Assembly (NCBI GenBank): GCA_035477215.1
Contig: DATIKU010000052.1
Location: forward strand, 1-62,154
DNA length: 62,154 nt
Reading direction: 5' to 3'
DNA from: Spirochaetota bacterium
GTDB lineage: Bacteria > Spirochaetota > UBA4802 > UBA5368
Shown here: one piece after another, positions 48,854 to 56,984 of the stretch
How positions within the stretch are numbered: the stretch's first letter is position 1
How the letters are laid out: each line of letters begins with the position of its first letter
Translations under genes and position numbers: made by a program
Notes under the pieces: model-generated
What the model was told of the DNA's origin: nothing
The model's input: only the letters and a program-made list of their open reading frames with translations
Database searches by the model: none

Positions 48854-49936
48854 ATGACCGGGAAACGATATATCGCCGCGATTGCGGTACTGGGCCTTGC
48901 CGGAATGGTGTTGCATGACGGGTGTTCCCGCGGGGACAATGTCAAAATAGCCGTCATGACCAGGCTCCAGTCCGGGTCCACCGTAGGGTCGAGCGAGATC
49001 AACGCCTGCAAGCTCTTCCTTGAAGAGCGCGGAGTGCGGAACATCGAGATCGCGCCTTTCAACGACGACTGGGAGCCAAGGCGGGCCCTCGAGGCATATG
49101 CCGAGATGCGTTCGCAGGGTGTACGGATACTGATTACCAGCCACGTCTCCACCTGCGCGCTCGCCCTGCGGGAATCGATAAACAGGGACCGGGTCTTCAC
49201 CATGGTCACCGGCTCGGCCACTGAAGAGCTCTCGGGAAGCGACGATTATATATTCCGCAACGTGCAGGACGTCCGCACCGAGCAGAAGAGCATGGCCGAA
49301 TACGTCAACGGCCTTCCGGGAGGGGCGCTTCTCGTTATCCGCGATACTGACAACCATTCATACACCACGCCGGCACTGGGGTATTTCCTGGCGGGTCTTA
49401 AAAAGCACTCGGTCCGGGTGATCGACTTTTCGGTCTCCTCGCTCGATACGGCGGCGCTCGAGGGCGAAATACGAAAACGGCCCTTCGATAACGTTTATAT
49501 GCTTGTGGGCGGATACAAGGTGGTGGCGGGAACGATCGCCCAGATGGCGAAAAAGGCGAGCCCCGGCGCCCGGATACTCTTTACCCCCTGGATGAAGACC
49601 CCGGCCCTTCTGCAAACGCTCGGCGGCGCCGTGAAGGACGCTGTTATGCCTTCGCATTACCCGCCCCGGGGCGAGTCCAGGGCCGTCGACGAGTATGTGA
49701 CCGAATTCAAAAAGCGTTTCGGCTACGCCCCCACGTACATCAGCCTGAACGTCTACGCGGCCCTGGAGATACTTTCGGCCGCGGTCGCGGAGGGAAACAC
49801 GACACCCGATGAAATCAAATCCTATATTCTCGAAACAAAAAGGTTTGAGACCAGGTTCGGCCCGGTGGTCTTCGATGCGTACGGCGACGTCACGAGGCCG
49901 TTGTACTTTATAACAGGTCTCGAAAATGAATTTTAG
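48854..49936 (+). CDS. Periplasmic binding protein type 1-like lipoprotein, sensor partner
   Basis: The 360-residue precursor has a signal sequence with a possible lipidation cysteine at 24 (LHDGCS). The mature part is a Leu/Ile/Val-binding type bilobed fold: VKIAVMTRLQSGSTVGSSE, INACKLFLEERG, RILITSHVSTCALALRESIN, NVYMLVGGYKVVAGTIAQMA and RFGYAPTYISLNVYAALEIL. No ABC permease or ATPase is nearby. Its last 11 bp overlap a membrane sensor kinase gene, which suggests it binds a ligand and signals through that kinase, in the way periplasmic proteins assist LuxQ or similar sensors. The ligand is unknown. Confidence 0.8.
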   Translation: MTGKRYIAAIAVLGLAGMVLHDGCSRGDNVKIAVMTRLQSGSTVGSSEINACKLFLEERGVRNIEIAPFNDDWEPRRALEAYAEMRSQGVRILITSHVSTCALALRESINRDRVFTMVTGSATEELSGSDDYIFRNVQDVRTEQKSMAEYVNGLPGGALLVIRDTDNHSYTTPALGYFLAGLKKHSVRVIDFSVSSLDTAALEGEIRKRPFDNVYMLVGGYKVVAGTIAQMAKKASPGARILFTPWMKTPALLQTLGGAVKDAVMPSHYPPRGESRAVDEYVTEFKKRFGYAPTYISLNVYAALEILSAAVAEGNTTPDEIKSYILETKRFETRFGPVVFDAYGDVTRPLYFITGLENEF

Positions 49937-52073
49937 GCCGATGCGCTCCATACGAAACATCTTCGCAGCGCTCGAGGGCGTCACTCTGGTTGTCGCGATC
50001 CTCTTTGTGGTGGTGCTTTTCCGCCTCATTGGGGGCGAGATTAAGAATTCTTTTCTTAGAGGCCAGGCGCTCGATGTAGACATGGTCGAGACGACCATCA
50101 TGCGTTTCATCGAGGAGAACAGAAGCCTGTTCGCCGTTTTTGTCGGCATACCCGACAAAAACACGTCCTCCACGCTCCTTGACAATTTTACCGATATATA
50201 TTACTGCGATACCGGTTACGTCATTACCCGTATCGTCAAGAAAGAGCCGGGAAGCCCGATTTTTCCCGGTTACGACCTGGGCGAAAACATGCTCTCGGGA
50301 ATGCTCGCGAAGATCGACGGCTCAACGCCGGTTGTTTCGGCCGTGTTTCGCTCGCCCGAGGACGAGCGGCTGAGCGTCTACGTGGGCGCGCGGACGGGTC
50401 CGGGGTATTTGGTTGGCAGGATCGGGTTCGCCCCTCTCAACTCGGCGCTTCAGAGAATCGCGGATCACAGCGGCAGTATCGTGATCATCGCCACGGAGGA
50501 CGGTTATATTCTTTCGAGTTCGGGAAACCCGCTGAACATCCATATATTGCCCGACGGAGAAAGCAGCGAGATGAACGTCGCCGGGGTCGATTACCTTTAC
50601 ATGCGCAAGCACAGCCAGGCACTCGGCAAAGACATCGCCATCCTCACGCCGGGCAGCACGGTGTACGCGCTTTTAAACAGCGTAGAGCGTTACTCGCGCC
50701 TGTTCATCATACTCTTCGCGCTGATAATACTCGCCAAGATCGTCGGGCAGACGGTGCTGATCATGCGCCCCTTCGACAGGTTCAGCGCCCTCATACGGCG
50801 CTGGGAGCCCGACGCGCCGGCCACCGAGGTCCCGCCGGAATTTTTTCAGTACGAGGAGATCGCTTCGCTCTATAAAAGCTTCAACGACAAGTCGGAGCAG
50901 ATACATGACGCGGTGAAGGCGCTCCGGGAAAGCGAGGGGCTCCTTAAAATTCAGCGCGATCTCGGCATGGCGCTGGGAAGCGCCGCGGAGCTCGCTCCGG
51001 CGGTCGAGCTCATACTCGAGGCCGCGCTCAGGATCGAGGGGATTGACAGCGGGGGCATCTATCTCGTCGACGAAGAGACGGGTGCGGTCGAGCTGGCGTG
51101 CTCCGCCGGCCTTTCAATTGAATTCATGAACGCGGTGAAACGGTACGACGTTGATTCCCCGAACGCGCGCGTTGTCATGGAGGGGCTGCCGCGCTATCTC
51201 GAGCGTCACGAAATCGGCGATAATACGCCGGACATAACACGGCAGGCGACTGTCTTGCGGGAGGGACTAAAGGCGCTTGCCGTGGTGCCGGTCCAGTACC
51301 GGGGCAAGAGCATCGCCTGTATAAACCTTGCCTCCAGGAGCGTCTCCCTCATCCCGCAGTCCTTGCGCGACACGCTCGAGTCAATGGCCTCCATGCTGGG
51401 TAGCGCTATCGTCCGCATACAGAACCAAGGCCGGGTGGCGGCCTCGCTGCGCGAAAAGGAAATCCTCCTTAAAGAGATACACCACCGGGTGAAGAACAAT
51501 TTCCAGGTGATAATAAGCCTGCTCAACCTGCACTCGAATAACATAAAGAACGAGGAGCTGCTGCGGCATTTCAACGATTCGCGCAACCGCATCCGCGCGA
51601 TGGCCCTCATCCACGAGAAGCTCTACCAGTCAGGCGATTTCGCCAACGTAGACTTCGCCGCGCACATGGAGACGCTCGCCTCGGAGCTCTGTTCGCTCTA
51701 TTCCTCTCCCTCGAATCCCGTCGCGTGCAGGTTCAACGTCGAGCGGATCAACATCCCGATCGATCTCGCCATTCCCTGTTCGCTCATCGTCAACGAGATC
51801 CTTTCCAACTCGTTTAAATACGCGTTCCCCCCTTCGTGGGGGGGGAGCGCCGAAATACTTCTAAAAATGCGCGGGCGGGAAGACGGTTCGGTCGAGCTTG
51901 AAATATCGGATAACGGCGTCGGAATCCCGGAGGGCGTCGAGATGGGGGCGGCCGATGCCCGGACGCTGGGCCTTTCCCTCATCGGCCTCCTCGCCCACCA
52001 GATAAAGGCGACGCTCGAGCTTGACAGGGCCGGCGGAACGCGCTACACCATCGTTTTCCGGGGCGGGGAGTAG
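49926..52073 (+). CDS. Membrane sensor kinase: extracytoplasmic sensor, GAF and HisKA_2 domains
   Basis: The 715-residue protein has TM1 at ~15-36, a ~220-residue extracytoplasmic domain of the dCache-like type (ATEDGYILSSSG), TM2 at ~258-280 and a HAMP-like linker. A GAF domain follows at ~345-500 (GIYLVDEETGAVELACSAGL). HisKA_2 has the HHRVKNN box (H519/H520, LLKEIHHRVKNNFQVI), and HATPase_c has an N box (VNEILSNSFKYAF) and G1 (SDNGVGIPEG). HisKA_2 kinases often serve general stress or light/redox signalling, usually with a separate response regulator. None is adjacent. It overlaps the binding lipoprotein by 11 bp. Confidence 0.9.
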   Translation: MNFRPMRSIRNIFAALEGVTLVVAILFVVVLFRLIGGEIKNSFLRGQALDVDMVETTIMRFIEENRSLFAVFVGIPDKNTSSTLLDNFTDIYYCDTGYVITRIVKKEPGSPIFPGYDLGENMLSGMLAKIDGSTPVVSAVFRSPEDERLSVYVGARTGPGYLVGRIGFAPLNSALQRIADHSGSIVIIATEDGYILSSSGNPLNIHILPDGESSEMNVAGVDYLYMRKHSQALGKDIAILTPGSTVYALLNSVERYSRLFIILFALIILAKIVGQTVLIMRPFDRFSALIRRWEPDAPATEVPPEFFQYEEIASLYKSFNDKSEQIHDAVKALRESEGLLKIQRDLGMALGSAAELAPAVELILEAALRIEGIDSGGIYLVDEETGAVELACSAGLSIEFMNAVKRYDVDSPNARVVMEGLPRYLERHEIGDNTPDITRQATVLREGLKALAVVPVQYRGKSIACINLASRSVSLIPQSLRDTLESMASMLGSAIVRIQNQGRVAASLREKEILLKEIHHRVKNNFQVIISLLNLHSNNIKNEELLRHFNDSRNRIRAMALIHEKLYQSGDFANVDFAAHMETLASELCSLYSSPSNPVACRFNVERINIPIDLAIPCSLIVNEILSNSFKYAFPPSWGGSAEILLKMRGREDGSVELEISDNGVGIPEGVEMGAADARTLGLSLIGLLAHQIKATLELDRAGGTRYTIVFRGGE

Positions 52074-52213
52074 CGCGAATTTATTTGTTGATTATTCACG
52101 GTTCGAATGTAGCATCTGCGTATCTTCTCCGTGATTTACGTCCCCGGCGGTCTCCGGTAATCGCGAAGGTAGCGGACCCTCCGGGCAACTCCACCGATTA
52201 AGGGGTATTCCAT

Positions 52214-53542
52214 ATGGCGACCGTTGCGAGGGCCTCGAAGAAGGAGATTTTCGGCTGGGCGATGTTCGATTTCGCCAACTCGTCGTACACCACCGTCATC
52301 GTCACCGTGGTCTTCAGCGTCATCTTTCCGCGGCTCATCGTGGGCGACGCGCCCGAGTACCGCACCGGCAATCTGCTCTGGAGCCTCTCGCTCTCCATGA
52401 GCTATTTCCTGGTGCTGCTCTCCGCGCCCGTGTTCGGCGCCATCATGGACTACACCGCCGCCAAGAAGAGGTTCCTCTTCGCGGCGACCCTGCTGACGGT
52501 GCTTGCCACATCATCACTTTATTTCGTGACTCCCGGCGCGGTGTATCTGGGGATGTTTCTCATCGTGATCTCGAACATCGGCTTCTCGCTCTCGGAGTCG
52601 TTCGTATCGAGCTTCCTGACCAACCTCGGGCCTCCCGAGGACCTTGGCAAGATCTCCGGCTACGCTTGGGGCTTCGGCTATTTCGGAGGCCTTTTTTCGA
52701 CGGCGCTGGTGATGTTCGGGCTCGGCGCGATCACCATGGAGAACTTCCCAAGCCTTCGCTTCGTCGGTCCCATTACAGGCGCCTTCTTCCTGCTGGCGGC
52801 CATTCCCACCTTCCTGTGGGTGCGCGAGCCCGGGAAGCCGCGGACGCTTCCCGCCGGCCGCAGCTACGTCGGTATCGGTATCGAGCGCATCCGCAAGACC
52901 ATCGTCGACATAAAGGATTATCGCGACCTCGCCATCCTTCTCGGGTCCTTCTTCTTCGCCTATGCGGGACTCTCGATCGTCATAAGCTTTGCGTTCATCT
53001 ACGGCGACCAGGTGATCAAGTGGACGCCGCTGACGCAGATGCTCATGTTCGTCATCACGCAGTTCACCGCGGCCGGCGGCGCGTTTTTCTTCGGCCTCCT
53101 TCAAGACCGCTGGGGCCCCAAGCGCACCTTCATGCTGACGCTCGTGCTGTGGGTCATCGCCGTCACGCTCATCTACGGGGTCGACGACGTTACCGGCTTT
53201 CTCAACGGCCTCATGGGCACGTCGATCGAAACGCAGAAGATGTTTCTGGTCGTGGGATCGCTCGCGGGCCTCGGCCTGGGCGCCACGCAGTCGGCCTGCC
53301 GGGCAATGGTCGGAATCTTCGCGCCCGAGTCCAAGTCGGGCGAGTTCTTCGGCCTGTGGGGGCTTACCGGCAGGCTCGCCGCGATCTTCGGCCTCATGGG
53401 ACTGGGCTTTTTACAGGTGTTGTTCGGGCTGAAGAACGCGGTGCTGTTGTGTTCGATATTCTTTGTCATCTCGATCTGCGTGGTCTTCTTCGTCAACGAG
53501 AAGCGCGGCCGTGCGGCCGCCGTTGAGCACGAAGGCGAGTGA
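52214..53542 (+). CDS. UMF1-family MFS transporter
   Basis: This 442-residue, 12-helix protein has the UMF1/Atg22-like hallmark WAMFDFANSSYTTVIVTVVF at the N-terminus and SPVFGA-like, GFGYFGGLFSTAL and GLGLGATQSACRAMVGIFAP segments later. Atg22 in yeast exports vacuolar amino acids; bacterial members are uncharacterised. AAGGGG precedes ATG 52214. The stop overlaps the ATG of the flavoprotein gene (TGATG), so the two are coupled. Confidence 0.85.
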   Translation: MATVARASKKEIFGWAMFDFANSSYTTVIVTVVFSVIFPRLIVGDAPEYRTGNLLWSLSLSMSYFLVLLSAPVFGAIMDYTAAKKRFLFAATLLTVLATSSLYFVTPGAVYLGMFLIVISNIGFSLSESFVSSFLTNLGPPEDLGKISGYAWGFGYFGGLFSTALVMFGLGAITMENFPSLRFVGPITGAFFLLAAIPTFLWVREPGKPRTLPAGRSYVGIGIERIRKTIVDIKDYRDLAILLGSFFFAYAGLSIVISFAFIYGDQVIKWTPLTQMLMFVITQFTAAGGAFFFGLLQDRWGPKRTFMLTLVLWVIAVTLIYGVDDVTGFLNGLMGTSIETQKMFLVVGSLAGLGLGATQSACRAMVGIFAPESKSGEFFGLWGLTGRLAAIFGLMGLGFLQVLFGLKNAVLLCSIFFVISICVVFFVNEKRGRAAAVEHEGE

Positions 53543-54192
53543 TGAACCTCTCGGTCATGGGCGTTTCCGGGAGCCCCGTTAAGAACGGCAATGTCGAGCT
53601 TTTCATGCGCGCGATGCTCGGCGAGGCGGCGCGGCGCGGCGCCTCGGTCGAGGCCGCGCACCTCTCGCGGCTCGACGTCCGCGACTGCGTGCACTGCAAT
53701 TTCTGCCTGCGGAAACAGGAGCCGGGCCGCTACTGCTCCATCAAGGACGACGCGCAGGGACTCTTCGAAAATGCCGAGCGCGCCGACATCCTCCTGCTCG
53801 CAAGCCCGGTCTATTTCATGCGCACGAGCGGCCGCATGGCCTGTTTTCTGGACCGCCTGCGCGTCTTCGTCTTCGGAAACGTCGCCGGCGGAAGGATGCG
53901 CGACAAGATCGGCGTGAGCGCCGCGGTGGCCTGGGCGCGCCACGGCGGGTTCGAGACCACGCACCTGTCGCACCTGTACGCATTCCTCACCCTCGAGATG
54001 ATACCCGCCAGCGCTCACGATTCCATAAGCCCGCTGGGCGCCTCGGCCGTGGCGAGCAAAGAGGGCGCCGGGGGATTCGACCCGGAGGTGCGCCTTGGCG
54101 CGGAACGCGACCTCGCGGGCATCGAATCCGGCCTGGCGATCGTCGCGCGCGCGATGGATCTCGCCGCGGTGATGAAGCGGGGAATGTGTTAG
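53542..54192 (+). CDS. Iron-sulfur flavoprotein / NADPH-dependent FMN reductase family
   Basis: The 216-residue flavodoxin-fold protein begins with the FMN-phosphate loop GVSGSPVKNGNVELFM. It has the compact cysteine cluster of Isf-type proteins (DCVHCNFCLRKQEPGRYCSI), typical of a [4Fe-4S] site next to FMN. LLASPVYFMRTSGRMACFLD is the FMN side. Such proteins move electrons to small acceptors or detoxify oxygen species. It starts at ATG 53542, overlapping the UMF1 stop, and is 22 bp ahead of the LarA gene. Confidence 0.87.
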   Translation: MNLSVMGVSGSPVKNGNVELFMRAMLGEAARRGASVEAAHLSRLDVRDCVHCNFCLRKQEPGRYCSIKDDAQGLFENAERADILLLASPVYFMRTSGRMACFLDRLRVFVFGNVAGGRMRDKIGVSAAVAWARHGGFETTHLSHLYAFLTLEMIPASAHDSISPLGASAVASKEGAGGFDPEVRLGAERDLAGIESGLAIVARAMDLAAVMKRGMC

Positions 54193-54214
54193 GCCCCGCC
54201 GAAGGAATAATCGC

Positions 54215-55483
54215 ATGAAACTCACCCTGCCATACGGGCGAACGGGGCTCGAACTCGAGCTTCCCGATTCAGTCACCATCATTCGGGGAGCGGGCGCAGC
54301 GGCGCTTCCCGATCCCGTCCGCGCGCTTGCCGCGTCGCTCGAAAAACCGATCGAATCCGCGTCCCTGCGGGACCGAGTGAAGGGTAAAGACCGCGTGGCG
54401 ATTGTCCATTCCGACATCACCCGCGCCACGCCGAACGGCCTCATCCTGCCGCCCATCCTCGAAGTCCTGGCGGCGGCGGGCGTGCCTGAACGTAATATTA
54501 CGCTGATCAACGCCACCGGTATGCACCGGGCGCAGACCGACACGGAGCTGCGCTCCATGCTGGGCGACGATATCGTCGCGCGCCATAAAATCGTCCAGCA
54601 CGACGCGCGTGATACCGCGATGCTCGTCCGTGCGGGCGCCACCTCTTCCGGAAACGAGTTGTACCTCAACCGCGCATGGATGGAGGCGGATTTCCGCATA
54701 GCGACCGGCTTCATAGAGCCGCACTTCTTCGCCGGGTACAGCGGAGGCCCCAAGGCCGTATTGCCGGGTGTAGCCGGAGAGTCGAACATCCTGTACAACC
54801 ACCGCGCCTCGAACATCGATCATCCGCGCGCGACATGGGGCGTTACCGACGGCAATCCTGTATGGGAGGAGATGGCGGAAGCGGCACGAATCGCGCGTAT
54901 GGATTTCCTCGTAAACGTTGCGCTGGACGGCGCCGGGAATATAACCGCGGTATTCGCGGGAAGCCCGGAGGCCGCGCACCGGGCCGGTTGCGCGCACGTT
55001 CGAGCGCACGCCATGGCGGTCGTCGACGCGCCGTTCGATATCGTGATAACGTCGAACAGCGGCTATCCGCTCGACCAGAACCTCTACCAGGCCGTGAAGG
55101 GGATGAGCGCCGCCGCCGGGGTTACGGCATACGGCGGCTCGATCATTCTGGCGGCCGCCTGCGAGGAGGGCCTGCCCGAGGGGAGCTGTTACGACCGGCT
55201 GCTCTCGCGCTTCCGCGACCCCGAGTCGTTCCTTACGGCGCTCGAGGACGGCGGCGTTTACGAGGCCGAGCAGTGGCAGGTGCAGGTGCAGGCGAAGATT
55301 CTTTTTAAAAACGAGGTGTTTCTCTACAGCGACGGACTCGCCGATTCCGAGATCGAGCGGGCGATGCTTCGCCCCTGTGCCGATATCCCATCAAAGCTTG
55401 CCGAGCTCCTCAAGCGCTACGGGGAGCGCGCACGCGTCGCCGCGCTCCCCGACGGGCCGCAGTGCATACCGTATGTGCGGTAG
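54215..55483 (+). CDS. larA: Nickel-dependent lactate racemase-like protein (LarA family)
   Basis: LarA enzymes racemise 2-hydroxyacids using a nickel-pincer nucleotide cofactor. In this 422-residue protein the four key residues of the Lactobacillus plantarum enzyme (H108, H174, K184, H200) align at H104 (TGMHRAQT), H170 and K180 (IEPHFFAGYSGGPKAVLPGV) and H196 (YNHRASNIDHP), a constant offset of four. The cofactor tether K and catalytic histidines are thus intact. Maturation genes larB, larC and larE are not in the window. The substrate may be lactate or another 2-hydroxyacid. Confidence 0.88.
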   Translation: MKLTLPYGRTGLELELPDSVTIIRGAGAAALPDPVRALAASLEKPIESASLRDRVKGKDRVAIVHSDITRATPNGLILPPILEVLAAAGVPERNITLINATGMHRAQTDTELRSMLGDDIVARHKIVQHDARDTAMLVRAGATSSGNELYLNRAWMEADFRIATGFIEPHFFAGYSGGPKAVLPGVAGESNILYNHRASNIDHPRATWGVTDGNPVWEEMAEAARIARMDFLVNVALDGAGNITAVFAGSPEAAHRAGCAHVRAHAMAVVDAPFDIVITSNSGYPLDQNLYQAVKGMSAAAGVTAYGGSIILAAACEEGLPEGSCYDRLLSRFRDPESFLTALEDGGVYEAEQWQVQVQAKILFKNEVFLYSDGLADSEIERAMLRPCADIPSKLAELLKRYGERARVAALPDGPQCIPYVR

Positions 55484-55578
55484 TTTGTTAAATTTATATT
55501 AGAGTTGTTGAGTAACTGGGAATGAGGGCCGTTTTACAAGTCTATTCTAAATAAAGCCGATCTCCGGTTCGGCTGAAC

Positions 55579-55700
55579 GGCAGCGCGCGGGGAAAAGGCT
55601 CCGAAGCCTGCGGAACTCGGACAGAGCGGGGAAGACTCGGACAGAGCGGGGAAGACTCGGACAGTCCTCGGCTTCTCCGCCCTTTTCCCCGCGCGCTGCC
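55579..55700. repeat. Foldback element with 20-bp inverted arms and internal 20-bp tandem repeat
   Basis: Between two convergent genes, GGCAGCGCGCGGGGAAAAGG (55579-55598) is a perfect inverted repeat of 55681-55700. Further in, GAAGCC and GGCTTC continue the stem. The loop has two and a half copies of the 20-mer starting ACTCGGACAGAGCGGGGAAG at 55615, 55635 and 55655. The gap 55484-55819 holds no gene. Like the element at 1976-2082, it combines long GC-rich arms with internal direct repeats. Confidence 0.8.
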
Positions 55701-55819
55701 GTGGCATGTTTGAATTAAAATGACCCAGCCGACCTCCATCAGTCGACAAGGCCGAGCGGTCTGCCGTATGCCATGTTCCTCCCGCGCGGACTCCGGGGCG
55801 GAAATTTTTAATCGAAATT

Positions 55820-56479
55820 TTAGAACATCAGGTACCCCTGCACCAGCAGAAGCTGGCCGGCCAGGTAGGTGCTCATGGTGTACACGCGCTCGTTCGCGAT
55901 CTCGCGGGCGAACTTGTTGTAGGCGTTGATGATGTCCGAGACCATGAAGACGAAGGAGCCCGCCATCGCCGTAAGCACTCCGCCGAGCAAGGCCGATCCC
56001 ATGGGAAGCACCGTGGCGGCGCCCATCGCCACGAAGATGACGGTGTAGGCGAGTATCGCTTTTTTCATCGCGCCAGCATGCGGCCCTATGAGCCGGTAGC
56101 CGAACACGCCCGTGGCGATATAGGGAACAAGGAGGAGCCATGCGGCCGCCGGGAACCTTTCCATCCCGGAAATATACGACGCGAAGACGATGATGTAAAA
56201 AACGTGTCCCAGCAGAAAAGCCACAAGCCCCGGCCGGAAGTAGCGCCGCGTTTTGTCTGGATCGGGAACCATCAGGAAGATGTCGCCCAGCCAGCCGAAA
56301 CCTATCGCCGCGAGCATGAAGCCGTTGGGCGCCTCGGTGGAAAACAGGTAATAGAGCGCGAGCGCGGGCATTAGCAGGGGTTTCACGAAGTAGCGCCCCG
56401 GCATGTATTTGAATCCTTCGCTTACAACGTGCGCCGCCGCCAGCGCGATGAATACCACAAGTAAAACGGTTGGCGTCAT
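55820..56479 (-). CDS. YhhN/TMEM86-family membrane protein (second copy)
   Basis: This 219-residue, multi-helix membrane protein is of the same family as the csrA-linked gene at 9232: FKYMPGRYFVKPLLMPAL, GWLGDIFLMVPDPDKTRRYF, FLLGHVFYIIVF and VSDIINAYNKF. The D in LGDIFLM and the SD near the end match the family's putative catalytic aspartates of lysoplasmalogenases. AAGGAGG precedes ATG 56479. It is monocistronic and convergent with larA. Confidence 0.78.
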   Translation of the reverse strand: MTPTVLLVVFIALAAAHVVSEGFKYMPGRYFVKPLLMPALALYYLFSTEAPNGFMLAAIGFGWLGDIFLMVPDPDKTRRYFRPGLVAFLLGHVFYIIVFASYISGMERFPAAAWLLLVPYIATGVFGYRLIGPHAGAMKKAILAYTVIFVAMGAATVLPMGSALLGGVLTAMAGSFVFMVSDIINAYNKFAREIANERVYTMSTYLAGQLLLVQGYLMF

Positions 56480-56637
56480 TGAGGCACCTCCTTGTCTCAG
56501 GGTGTCGATCCGCTTATTAACGAACATCTACTTCTTTAGATCAATTCTTTTTCACTTACGCCGTTGTACCGCCCGCGGTGAATCGTCATCGAACGGCCGC
56601 TTCGAGACAGGGCCCGGTCGCGCTGTTCGCGGGCCGA

Positions 56638-56730
56638 TCAGGCCTTTTTAAGCGCCTCAATGAGCTTTTTGAGATGCCGCTCGGTCGCGCGGATGATTTC
56701 CTCGGACGCTACGTCATCATGGTATTGCAT
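56638..56730 (-). CDS. Small ORF, 30 residues, unknown function
   Basis: ATG 56730 is preceded by GGAGG with a 5-base spacing, and the frame ends at TGA 56638. The peptide is MQYHDDVASEEIIRATERHL followed by a KKLIEALKK helix, strongly amphipathic. It lies in a 505-bp gap between the YhhN gene and the acyl-CoA dehydrogenase. The good Shine-Dalgarno and helix-like composition support it, but no family is known to me. Confidence 0.4.
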   Translation of the reverse strand: MQYHDDVASEEIIRATERHLKKLIEALKKA

Positions 56731-56859
56731 GATGTCCTCCACAGTCAAGTGTAGTTTATTTCCGAACCTTCATGGCCTGCCGCTCTCACGCCGCGGGAAA
56801 TATACCACCGGAAACGGGGGCCTTACACTTAATTAATCGGCAGGGGCGGAAAATCATAA

Positions 56860-56887
56860 TTGACAAAAAATACACTAATATTATTTT
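56860..56887 (+). promoter_or_regulatory. Putative promoter of the acyl-CoA dehydrogenase gene
   Basis: TTGACA, 16-nt spacer, TATTTT in an AT-rich stretch (56840-56930) that stands out from the GC-rich surroundings. It is about 100 bp before ATG 56985. Confidence 0.4.
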
Positions 56888-56984
56888 ACAACATACAAGC
56901 ATATATAATGATATATAAAAATACAGTCATGCCCATTGGGGCGACACGTCGCATATTGATCTATGATAAGCACAGGAGGACGCA

